NCBI GenBank assembly: GCA_015232795.1
Contig: JADFYX010000049.1
Coordinates: forward strand, 1 to 11,920
DNA from: Magnetococcales bacterium
GTDB taxonomy: Bacteria > Pseudomonadota > Magnetococcia > Magnetococcales > JADFYX01
Direction of reading: 5' to 3'
Length of the DNA: 11,920 nt
The notes under the pieces were generated by a model. That model was not told the DNA's origin. It ran no database searches and was given only the letters and a program-made list of their open reading frames with translations. Position 1 is the first letter of the stretch; each line of letters opens with the position of its first letter. The translations under genes and the position numbers were made by a program. Of the stretch, positions 5,137 through 11,920 are shown in pieces.

Positions 5137-6177
5137 CTAAGATCCAATCACATCACCAACCTGATTCCAATAGTCCTCCGGCAGTTCTGTTGCCATTTTC
5201 AAAGCACCAGCACAACCAGAGAAAATGGGATCGGAAACCCGAACCACGTTGACGGGACCATAATCCTTCAGGCTGCTGGTAATTATCTCATCCAATCCGG
5301 TCAGGCGGGAACCACCACCTGCTAGAATGATGTTGGATACCGCCTCTTCCTGATCTTCGGGATCGAAGGAGGTGATCAACTGCTCAACATTCTCGATAAT
5401 GTCAGAGATAATCGTCTCGCAAGCAGCCTTGACCTCTTTGGTAATCTCATGGGGTTGGGGTTTGCCGCCAGATCTTAGATTGACGATCACATCCTGGTGG
5501 GGATGGCCGACAAACCCGTACTGATCTTTGATTTTTTGGGCCAATAGCGGGGTAATCTGCACGTCCGGGTAGGACTCGGTGACTGCATTAGCCAAAAAGC
5601 TGTCAATATGGTTGCCAGCCTTCATCAGGGTGACCTGCTCATCGGCACCGGGAATTGTACCCTTCATGGCGCAGATATCTATGGTACCAGCTCCTATATC
5701 GATGATGATAGCATTGGTCAGTTTGTTCAGACCATAAGCGACCATGAAAGGCTCGGAAACCACCATGGAGAAATTCATAAGATCGTCGGTAATACGCAAC
5801 AGTTGATTTTTATTAGAGATGGATGCCCGAGCCGGAACACCGACAATACCGCAAACCCGCTCTCCAGGTTGGGGGTGAGCCAGAGAGATCACATGCTGGA
5901 TCAACTCACGAGCCGCCTGGGTATCTTTCTCGCTAGACTCTTTCAATACACCATCTTCCAAGGGAAAGTGCAGATTGACATATGAGCGTTTATCCAGAGC
6001 TTCATCCCCAACAATACTGGTACGATCCAGTAGTTTAACTCCGATAATATCTTTGGGGTATCCCACAACCGAACGGACTACCTCTTTTGCCCCCCGACTG
6101 GACATGACCGTGGTTCTGGAGGTACCCAGATCAATCCCCAAAAAAAGTGTCCTGTTTTGATCAGCGGTACTAGCCAT
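5137..6177 (-). CDS. mamK: MamK, actin-like magnetosome filament protein
   Basis: 346 residues, the usual MamK length. It polymerises with ATP into cytoplasmic filaments that align and segregate the magnetosome chain. Visible actin-fold marks are phosphate-1 loop LFLGIDLGTSRT (11-22, with D16), the catalytic-loop region VVSEPFMVAYGL (139-150, E142), phosphate-2 loop IIIDIGAGTIDICA (157-170, D160) and adenosine motif IILAGGGSRLTGL. E142 and D160 correspond to the ATPase residues described for Magnetospirillum MamK. MamK-like features beyond generic MreB include TVMSSRGAKE, SVVGYPKDIIGVKLL and an ending of the type YWNQVGDVIGS, closely matching the Magnetospirillum protein. The ATG at 6177 has an AGGGGAT site. 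It starts 33 bases after the 586-residue protein gene and precedes the acidic protein gene by about 60 bases, so co-transcription is likely. No key residue is missing. Confidence 0.95.
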   Translation of the reverse strand: MASTADQNRTLFLGIDLGTSRTTVMSSRGAKEVVRSVVGYPKDIIGVKLLDRTSIVGDEALDKRSYVNLHFPLEDGVLKESSEKDTQAARELIQHVISLAHPQPGERVCGIVGVPARASISNKNQLLRITDDLMNFSMVVSEPFMVAYGLNKLTNAIIIDIGAGTIDICAMKGTIPGADEQVTLMKAGNHIDSFLANAVTESYPDVQITPLLAQKIKDQYGFVGHPHQDVIVNLRSGGKPQPHEITKEVKAACETIISDIIENVEQLITSFDPEDQEEAVSNIILAGGGSRLTGLDEIITSSLKDYGPVNVVRVSDPIFSGCAGALKMATELPEDYWNQVGDVIGS

Positions 6178-6210
6178 TATAAATCCCCTTTGATTATTTG
6201 AAGTTTTTCA

Positions 6211-7971
6211 TTACCCAGGTAGTCTGTCATTTTCCTCTACCTTCTGGGTATTTGTCAATTTTGTTTGTTTTTGTGTTTCGTTGGATCCGACAATAGTGGT
6301 AGAGAGACATACCAATGCCCCCCCAAGACATCCCAAAGAACCAACAACAATATTTACCCCGCCCCTGGTCAACATTCCGACACCTGAGAATATACTCTTG
6401 ATACCACTCCCAACCTTACCCGCCATCTGAGCCTTGATACGCTGCCCCTGCTTGTATTTCACTAATTCATTTTCATTAATGGCAGTTTTGCTTACCACTG
6501 AAGATGGGGTGATAGTACCTTTATTTTTACCTCCTGCAACTGCCTGTCCGAAATGGACGACACCGCCAACCGTATCACCCAACACCTGAACTATCCCAGC
6601 ACCAAGGGTCTCTACTGGTACTTCCCAAAATTCAACTTCGCCAATATCTGTTGAATCCGGGTCAAGTACCTCTCCAACCCGAACTTGTTTTTTTTGCTCA
6701 TTCTGCACTAATCTGGCAGATATGGCTGGACCGGATGAGGCCGTCGCAGAAATCGGTGACACATCTTTTTGTGTGACCTGACCTGCCTTGGAGTTGTCGG
6801 CTTCTGGAGCATCTTTTGGGATATTAGGAACTTTAATGGATTTTTCCAGATGCCAGGTCCCAGTTTTCCCATCTTCAGTGCTAATATCGTAAGCAACTGG
6901 TTTTGCCTGCCAGGTCGAACTGGTTGGTAACTTTTCAGAAGAGTGTTTTTTTTTGGCAGCTCCATTATTGCGCACAGGAGCGGCGGCTACATTGGCTTGA
7001 GAATGGTAAGTCGGCATGTCCGGTGGAGGTAATTTTTCACCAGAAAAGGCTGCCAGCAGACTATCCGACCTATGCATGGCCTGTTTGCGTTTGATGGTTG
7101 CTTGGGCCAAAGCGATAACCGTCTTTACCCTGTGGGGATGATCCCTATCATCGGTTTGGCTCATCTCTTCTACAACGGCAAGGCCCTCTTTGACTGCGGG
7201 AGAAGATATCTCCTGACTTCTATTTTCTTGGTTGGAAAAAGGTCGAGTGGCTGTTGTTGGTTTAGAGGTTGCCGGTATTGAGAAAGTATCCTTATCGGAA
7301 AAACTTTTTTCTTGATTAACTTTTTCAGAAGAAAAAGCAGTTTTAGATGGTTGGGAATCAGGGCTGTCTGTAGAGCTAAAAGGCATCCCGATAGAATTGG
7401 AAAAACTTTTGCGCCGAACTGGAATCGTCCTTGAGTGATTGAATTTCGCCATTTCTACTCTCTTTGACTTGACCTCCAGCGGAAGAACAACCTCAGCAGC
7501 GGAGTTATTGTTTTGGTCAACAAAAGGGTGATGTTGGGTCGATTGTTCTCCGGGGGGGTGGATGGGAGTAACAGGCTCCATGACAGCTACTTCTTCAATA
7601 ATTTGCGGTTCACTTCCACTACTGAGTGTGGAAGTTCCTTTAGAAGCTTTGTCCTTAATAAAATTTTCCAAGGGAGACCATAATTCAGGTTTATCTTTCT
7701 CTTTATTGGTCATTTCCTTAGCCAACTCTTCCAACCGTTCTGGGATGTTTTTTTTAACTTGATCCTCAACATGCCAGGGATCATCTATTTCAGTCTGAAC
7801 CACCCGAGAGACAAGTTGAGAATCGGAAAAAGCTGGAGTTAATGTCTCCTGCATTTTTTGGATCGGCTTCTGATTGGCCGCTAAGGACATAGCAACTCCC
7901 TTGAAAGCCTCAACTCCCTTCAGACGGGCAGAACCGGACCCACCCTGTTTAGATCGTTCAGTTGACATCAT
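6211..7971 (-). CDS. Low-complexity protein upstream of mamK, possible MamJ-like connector
   Basis: Up to 586 residues. The first 440 or so are Ser/Thr/Pro/Lys-rich and lack an obvious fold. Then comes FWEVPVETLGAGIVQVLGDT followed by VGGVVHFGQ (about 447-475), the motif shared with the small acidic protein beyond mamK. A Lys/Gln-rich linker and a Gly-rich hydrophobic segment (about 515-570: GSGIKSIFSGVGMLTRGGVN, then IVVGSLGCLGGALVCLSTT) follow, likely membrane-associated. A long disordered protein with a Gly-rich hydrophobic C-terminus directly before mamK recalls MamJ, which links magnetosomes to MamK in Magnetospirillum. I see no direct MamJ sequence match, so this is analogy from position and composition. 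Two adjacent ATGs (7971, 7968) follow GAGGG; the second has better spacing. It has its own candidate promoter. Confidence 0.85.
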   Translation of the reverse strand: MMSTERSKQGGSGSARLKGVEAFKGVAMSLAANQKPIQKMQETLTPAFSDSQLVSRVVQTEIDDPWHVEDQVKKNIPERLEELAKEMTNKEKDKPELWSPLENFIKDKASKGTSTLSSGSEPQIIEEVAVMEPVTPIHPPGEQSTQHHPFVDQNNNSAAEVVLPLEVKSKRVEMAKFNHSRTIPVRRKSFSNSIGMPFSSTDSPDSQPSKTAFSSEKVNQEKSFSDKDTFSIPATSKPTTATRPFSNQENRSQEISSPAVKEGLAVVEEMSQTDDRDHPHRVKTVIALAQATIKRKQAMHRSDSLLAAFSGEKLPPPDMPTYHSQANVAAAPVRNNGAAKKKHSSEKLPTSSTWQAKPVAYDISTEDGKTGTWHLEKSIKVPNIPKDAPEADNSKAGQVTQKDVSPISATASSGPAISARLVQNEQKKQVRVGEVLDPDSTDIGEVEFWEVPVETLGAGIVQVLGDTVGGVVHFGQAVAGGKNKGTITPSSVVSKTAINENELVKYKQGQRIKAQMAGKVGSGIKSIFSGVGMLTRGGVNIVVGSLGCLGGALVCLSTTIVGSNETQKQTKLTNTQKVEENDRLPG

Positions 7972-8014
7972 CCCTCTTTATATTCAATAAAGCTGTTATC
8001 TTTTTACATATAAG

Positions 8015-8042
8015 ATTATGGCGTTGTAGACTAGCACATCAA
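8015..8042 (-). promoter_or_regulatory. Candidate internal promoter before the 586-residue protein and mamK
   Basis: The minus strand of the 131-base gap between two genes carries TTGATG (-35-like, 8042-8037), a 16-base spacer and CATAAT (-10-like, 8020-8015). The start point would be near 8008, giving a leader of about 37 bases. The gap is the largest within the gene block, a natural place for a second promoter. Judged by eye only. Confidence 0.35.
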
Positions 8043-8102
8043 TAGTGATTCACCAAAAAAATAAATTTATAAATATCCTTTCTTCATCTTTTTTCCTTGT
8101 CC

Positions 8103-8453
8103 TCAGCCCTTGTGAAACCTTTTCCGCAGTGCGCCCAAGAACATAACTATCTCGCGCCCCTCCTCGGCAGTTATACTCCCTTGCTCCAAAGCAGAAAGTA
8201 CGCGACCAGTACAACGATCTAAATCATGCTTATGTCGTATCACAGGCAATTCCAACCGATTAAAAATGACCGTTTCCGAAGATGTTATATTCGGCTGTTT
8301 TACACCCTCATTCTCAATTTCTGTATTATCGGTGGTGATAATCCCGGATAATTTTACCTCTCTATGCCTCTTTAGAAAAGCCTGAGACGCCGCAATGGAG
8401 GTAGTAGTGGCTCTTCTCTTAATAGTACTGTATTTTTTCCTGTTCACCATCAT
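8103..8453 (-). CDS. Small basic hypothetical protein
   Basis: 116 residues, no family recognised and no signal peptide or membrane helix. The first 35 residues are very basic (RKKYSTIKRRATTT, KRHREVK) and probably unstructured. The last 40 look helical and amphipathic (LDRCTGRVLSALEQGSITAE, then EGREIVMFLGALRKRF). The start overlaps the stop of the TPR-SPOR gene by one base (TAATG), implying translational coupling and hence matched production of the two proteins. A second ATG directly follows the first. The basic N-terminus could bind nucleic acid, phospholipid or an acidic partner, but nothing here decides which. Confidence 0.75.
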   Translation of the reverse strand: MMVNRKKYSTIKRRATTTSIAASQAFLKRHREVKLSGIITTDNTEIENEGVKQPNITSSETVIFNRLELPVIRHKHDLDRCTGRVLSALEQGSITAEEGREIVMFLGALRKRFHKG

Positions 8454-9634
8454 TAATAGTGACGAACAAAAGTATCCGAAACATTGGCTTTACTCCTTGC
8501 CAGTGAAGCCCCCTCCTCAGCCTGATATTCAGCAGCATAAGGACCACTGAAAACACAGTCCATGGTACCACCACGGATACTTTTCTTATAGACGGGAAGA
8601 GGTATGGCCATGATTTTTTTTATTTGGCCAATAGCATACTGTTTATCCGAAAAACAGCCCATAGAGACAAAAAAACCGTATCTATGATCAAGGCTGGGAG
8701 CCATGGGAATTCCATCTTCATCCAACTGCACATTGACAGCCGTCTGGGGTTCGGCAAGCCCTTGTTGAGATGGTTGCTGAAGGCTTGGAACAGCAGGTTT
8801 TTCGGTAATTACCGGAACGACATGAACTGGCTGAGACTGTTTGATAACCGGAACGCTTTCAGATTTGGCAACTTGAACCTGATCTACAGAAACTATTCTA
8901 GTCTGGGTTTCTGGTTGAGGCTTATGTACGGCCTGTTGAGGTTTTTTTTGAACAACAACTACCTCCTGAACCTGCTTTGTACTGAAGGTCGGCACATAGT
9001 CGGTGACAGGTTGTTGTGTTGTAACCATAGTTGAAGTTGATGGCTGAGGTTGTTGGACAGATTGAACGACGGTAGGCTGAACGATGGTTGGTTGAACGAC
9101 TACTGGCTGGCTCTGTTTTTGAAAAGCAGGTCGTTTAGATATCATACGGGTCTGTTTACTGTTAAAATGCTGCCATTCCCGTGCTGTACGTCTGGTTTTG
9201 GCAATGGACTCTCCGATCTGTTGGGTTTGCGGAGCATTGGGACCATAATGCCGTTTTGCAATGTTGATGGCACGTTTATAAAGGTTCAAGGCAAAGGTAA
9301 AGCGCTTTTGTCTTAAATCAAGAGAGGCCAGTTTATCCAATACCGGCAAAAGGTTAATACTTTCCGCTCCTAACTGCCTTTCCATCATACCCAACACCTG
9401 ATGCAGCAGAGGTTCTGCCTTAGGGAATTCCCCGGTGGATAGATAAAAATCCGCTAATTCAAAACGGGGTGGAATGGTATTGAAATCTCTGGAGCCAAAA
9501 CGGTCAACAGCAGCCCGAAGGTTTTCCAACATCAGAGCCTCCCGCTCATAATCTGCCTCTGCTCCCCAACAAGTAAGGGGTGTTAAAAAAAGCGTTAGGA
9601 CTATTTGCAATAAAATAAATCTAGGCCATTTCAT
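8453..9634 (-). CDS. Exported TPR protein with a C-terminal SPOR-like domain
   Basis: 393 residues. A signal peptide is clear (MKWPRFILLQIVLTLFLTPL, then TCWGA, cleavage probably after A25). Residues about 57-140 form TPR units of the kinesin-light-chain type (ELADFYLSTGEFPKAEPLLH, KRFTFALNLYKRAINIAKRH). A Val-Gln-Pro-rich linker follows (about 170-310, with repeats of VQP). The last 77 residues (317-393; YGFFVSMGCFSDKQYAIGQI, then CVFSGPY and a helix with AEEGASLARSKA) look like a SPOR domain, a fold that binds denuded peptidoglycan glycan strands. The protein should be periplasmic, with the linker spanning to the cell wall. It starts 3 bases after the OmpA-like gene stops, with a strong GGAGG site inside that gene's last codons. 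The SPOR call rests on pattern, not a profile search. Confidence 0.82.
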   Translation of the reverse strand: MKWPRFILLQIVLTLFLTPLTCWGAEADYEREALMLENLRAAVDRFGSRDFNTIPPRFELADFYLSTGEFPKAEPLLHQVLGMMERQLGAESINLLPVLDKLASLDLRQKRFTFALNLYKRAINIAKRHYGPNAPQTQQIGESIAKTRRTAREWQHFNSKQTRMISKRPAFQKQSQPVVVQPTIVQPTVVQSVQQPQPSTSTMVTTQQPVTDYVPTFSTKQVQEVVVVQKKPQQAVHKPQPETQTRIVSVDQVQVAKSESVPVIKQSQPVHVVPVITEKPAVPSLQQPSQQGLAEPQTAVNVQLDEDGIPMAPSLDHRYGFFVSMGCFSDKQYAIGQIKKIMAIPLPVYKKSIRGGTMDCVFSGPYAAEYQAEEGASLARSKANVSDTFVRHY

Positions 9635-9637
9635 GAA

Positions 9638-10876
9638 TCAACCTCCATCTTGATCTGCAAAAACAAATTGGAGCTCGATACGACGTGAACGTTTGGCACC
9701 GGTTTTAGTCATCTGAGCCATGGACTTAAAGAGAGAGTCACCAGCCCTGTTTGAAAACTCCATAAGATCGGGACGACTTGTGACAAGTGCCTTCAATGCT
9801 TGAATAGCCCGTGTGTTCGCCAGCTTCCAGTTATATTTAAACCGCTCCGTACCAACATTGTCACCAACGGAAAATCCTTTTATAAGAATAACATCTAATC
9901 CGACTGGACTGCGACGACCCTGACACCTCTCCATAACTAGACTATCCGAAGAGTTGGTGTAACAAGGAAGAATCTCCGTGAGTGCATCGGCTATTCTGGC
10001 CAGTCGTTCCGACTGCTTATCGCTAAGAGAAGAGGAGCCAAGCTCAAAATCAAATTCATTGGAAAGGGTGAGTCCATTTTTGGCCTGGTTGATTATAGAT
10101 TTTATATCGTACCGAGTCAGGATTTCCTGGATACTGAGAAGAATATTTTCATTATTCGGCTCTATAACGGACTTTGGCAGATCAATCTGTGGCGGTACAG
10201 TCTCTTTTTTGGGTAAATTCAGCTCTTCACTGACAATCCGAACCGGATTGATGGGCTTGTTGCCAGTGTCATCAGTAATCATCCCCAGGCTTTTTTCACG
10301 CTCAAGAAGGAGCAGGTCAACCTTTTCGTTGAGAACCTTTAGTATTGGTGAAATATAAATATCATGATCCAAAAAAAGGGCTCCTGCTTTTCTGTTCAAT
10401 TCTCCCAATAGCGGAGTGGTATATTTGTTCCGATCTTTTATCAACGACTCAATTTTATCATCCAACTCTTTAATTTTTCCCTCCAGCACATCGTCTCGAC
10501 TTAAAAGAAGAGAGTCCATTTTACCATCAAGATCCGCAAGCCTGGGGTTGATTTGAGCCAGTCGGTCATCAATTAGTTTAACCAGTTGCTCATGTTTGAT
10601 ATCGGGCATAGGCAAAGAGATTTTTTTTTGCTCTAAAAGCAAATTGCCAACACGTTTTTCAAGGGCTACCAACGCAGAAGTAATAGCCTTCTCTCGGTCT
10701 CCTCCCCCTGATGTTGAGGGAATAAACGATGGCAACATTACCGCAGGAGGTGAGGCGGACAGGGTAATAACCCGATTTTCCACCAACCAAATGGACACCA
10801 AAACCACCAACAGGAATATCACTCCTGCGACCAGTTCCAGCAAAACGATAGGTATGGTATTATCAGATAATTTCAT
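9638..10876 (-). CDS. Inner-membrane-anchored repeat protein with an OmpA/MotB-like C-terminus
   Basis: 412 residues. One N-terminal membrane helix (about 8-32, IPIVLLELVAGVIFLLVVLV) has few charges before it and no cleavage site, suggesting an anchored protein with a periplasmic body. Five copies of a 22-residue repeat (68-89, 111-132, 133-154, 155-176, 177-198), patterned 'xxLxxLxxKxxxLLLxR', suggest an elongated coiled coil. Residues about 270-412 resemble the OmpA C-terminal family: FDFELGSSSLSDKQSERLAR, a later YNWKLANTRAIQALKAL and the closing RSRRIELQFVF correspond to the conserved 'N--LA--RA' and 'R-RRIE' peptidoglycan-binding elements. MotB has a proton-channel Asp in its helix; here the only acidic residue is E14 and no MotA partner is seen, so a motor role is unsupported. 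The ATG at 10876 has GGAAGAG upstream. Confidence 0.8.
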   Translation of the reverse strand: MKLSDNTIPIVLLELVAGVIFLLVVLVSIWLVENRVITLSASPPAVMLPSFIPSTSGGGDREKAITSALVALEKRVGNLLLEQKKISLPMPDIKHEQLVKLIDDRLAQINPRLADLDGKMDSLLLSRDDVLEGKIKELDDKIESLIKDRNKYTTPLLGELNRKAGALFLDHDIYISPILKVLNEKVDLLLLEREKSLGMITDDTGNKPINPVRIVSEELNLPKKETVPPQIDLPKSVIEPNNENILLSIQEILTRYDIKSIINQAKNGLTLSNEFDFELGSSSLSDKQSERLARIADALTEILPCYTNSSDSLVMERCQGRRSPVGLDVILIKGFSVGDNVGTERFKYNWKLANTRAIQALKALVTSRPDLMEFSNRAGDSLFKSMAQMTKTGAKRSRRIELQFVFADQDGG

Positions 10877-10898
10877 CAGCTCTCTTCCGACTCAAATA

Positions 10899-11920
10899 TT
10901 ATGAGTGGCGTCTGGGAGTTGCTTGGGCCATGTGTTGCCCAATAAGTGTGTGGAAGTTCGTTTTGTTCCCCTCAAAGCTGTCTTGATGAGCAACTGGGGA
11001 TTTTACAGCCTCCTCCCTCTTGGGCGTAACGTCCTCCAAAGTTTGCTGGAATGGCATATTCTCGATGTATCTCTCCCTACTGAAATCAGATTTATTGGCT
11101 GATGGTTCCTTGGTAAACGAAGAGAACAACTCATCCATATCGTTCATATCCTCTTTTGGCCGAACTGTAGATGGTTGAGAGCGCAACGATCTGTCAGTTA
11201 ACGATGGTACGAGGGCTTCTACCGGTTGGTGGTTGAATACAGCCAGCAGATTCTCCATGGTAGGGCCGATTTTGTTCTCCTTCGGTGTTTCATCTTCGAA
11301 ATGTGGAACGTGAGGAAGATGCCTGTGAGCTTTTGGAAAGTCAAATGATCCCAATAACTTTCCCATATCCGTTGGCAGGGGTTTGTACTCTCGACCTGTA
11401 AGCTGGGATGGTGACTGTGGGATGACTGGTTGTGGCTGTTGAACAAAGGGCTGGGCATCGTCGTTCCCTTGAAGAAGGCTAGCCAACTTCATGAACGTAT
11501 CATCCAGACCATCCAAGGCATCATCTTCCATGGAAGATAGTTCCAAGTTACCGATCTGTTCCCCAAGAGTACCCAGATTTTCCACAATCTGGGGTTCGGA
11601 AAGGGTCGCCCCATTGGTTATGGTTCTAACCAGACCATCTATGGTATTTTCCAATGTTCTACTTGGCAAACCGGATCGTTCAGGCAGTTGGTTGACCAAA
11701 TTTTTTAGTAGTTCGACAAACTCCTGCTCCCGCTTTTGACCCTTGAATGGAGTTGAAGATGTGGGTTTTGTTTCTCTAGAGACGACAGTTTGTATCTTTT
11801 CAATTTGCGGGATATCGGACGACTGTTCTTGAGTCGGCTCACTGGATTTGGAACGGAAGATCTTCGGATCAATCGGTGCCTTATCCTCAGCTCGAGGAAC
11901 AAGCTTTAGAGTTTCTTCAG
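10899..11920 (-). CDS. Disordered Pro/Gln-rich hypothetical protein, 5' end outside the window
   Basis: The frame is open from the right edge to the stop at 10899, showing 339 residues. A TTG at 11699 could be mistaken for the start, but the same frame continues upstream without a stop (for example KIFRSKSSEPTQEQSSDIPQ and FKGQKREQEFVELLKNLVNQ), so the true start lies beyond the window. Composition is Pro, Gln, Ser and charged; one part looks structured and helical (about 75-165, VELLKNLVNQLPERSG, IVENLGTLGEQIGNLELSSM, DGLDDTFMKLASLL). Similar short pieces recur later (MGKLLGSFDFP, MENLLAVFNHQPVE, MDELFSSFTKEP), which could be repeated short binding motifs. No membrane helix is visible in this part. 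It precedes the OmpA-like gene by 22 bases. No family recognised. Confidence 0.8.
   Translation of the reverse strand, partial: EETLKLVPRAEDKAPIDPKIFRSKSSEPTQEQSSDIPQIEKIQTVVSRETKPTSSTPFKGQKREQEFVELLKNLVNQLPERSGLPSRTLENTIDGLVRTITNGATLSEPQIVENLGTLGEQIGNLELSSMEDDALDGLDDTFMKLASLLQGNDDAQPFVQQPQPVIPQSPSQLTGREYKPLPTDMGKLLGSFDFPKAHRHLPHVPHFEDETPKENKIGPTMENLLAVFNHQPVEALVPSLTDRSLRSQPSTVRPKEDMNDMDELFSSFTKEPSANKSDFSRERYIENMPFQQTLEDVTPKREEAVKSPVAHQDSFEGNKTNFHTLIGQHMAQATPRRHS

Noticed and set aside
4749..5252. 167-residue plus-strand frame with LLLYLLLYLLLYLLL
   Set aside because: The apparent membrane helix is the antisense reading of the EEEV repeats.
8624..9034. 136-residue plus-strand frame rich in Asn, Arg and Leu
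   Set aside because: It is the antisense of the Val-Gln-Pro linker and SPOR region of the exported TPR protein; low-complexity codons keep the opposite frame open.
9638..10876. MotB or Zorya ZorB-like stator/defence protein
   Set aside because: It has one membrane helix and an OmpA-like domain, but no channel Asp in the helix, no MotA/ZorA partner and no defence nuclease or helicase nearby.
1..11920. CRISPR arrays, tRNA or rRNA genes, riboswitches
   Set aside because: No regularly spaced repeats of CRISPR type, and no recognisable tRNA, rRNA or riboswitch cores were seen on either strand.

Overview
The window looks like part of a magnetosome gene cluster from a magnetotactic proteobacterium, with a mobile-element flank at its left end. 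The decisive gene is a full-length MamK (5137-6177), the actin-like filament protein of the magnetosome chain. It is followed by an Mms6/MamD-type Leu-Gly membrane protein (4330-4698) and a MamA-like TPR protein (3364-4203). FeoA and a metal-binding CZB protein close by fit an iron-handling, chemotactic cell. The moderate G+C and the mix of Mam proteins with unfamiliar TPR, SPOR and OmpA-like proteins would suit a Magnetococcales-type coccus, but that placement is inference.

All recognised genes lie on the minus strand, so the text follows transcription from right to left. (A) 11920-8103: a 5'-truncated disordered protein, an inner-membrane-anchored protein with 22-residue repeats and an OmpA/MotB-like C-terminus, an exported TPR protein with a C-terminal SPOR-like domain, and a small basic protein. 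These are tightly packed, with gaps of 22 and 3 bases and one TAATG overlap, so they look like one operon. (B) 8042-3276: a candidate internal promoter, then a 586-residue low-complexity protein with a Gly-rich hydrophobic C-terminus (a possible MamJ-like connector), MamK, a short acidic protein, the Mms6/MamD-like protein and the MamA-like protein. The block ends at a strong intrinsic terminator (3276-3320). The two proteins flanking MamK share a distinctive Gly-rich motif that I do not recognise. (C) 3246-1779: a possible 38-residue membrane protein and an AGCS-family (sodium:alanine) symporter. (D) 1590-334: FeoA behind a Fur-box-like palindrome, then a protein made of two CZB zinc-binding domains. 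(E) 325-1: the start of an integrase-type transposase that runs off the left edge, with subterminal repeats upstream of it.

How the genes may work together: MamK would form the cytoskeletal track. The low-complexity protein and the small acidic protein could connect magnetosomes to it, and the MamA-like protein could coat the magnetosome surface. The Mms6/MamD-like protein would sit in the magnetosome membrane. The OmpA-like and SPOR-like proteins just upstream both carry probable peptidoglycan-binding domains. This suggests the speculative idea of a cell-wall tether for the magnetosome chain or its filament, which is the most novel possibility in the window.
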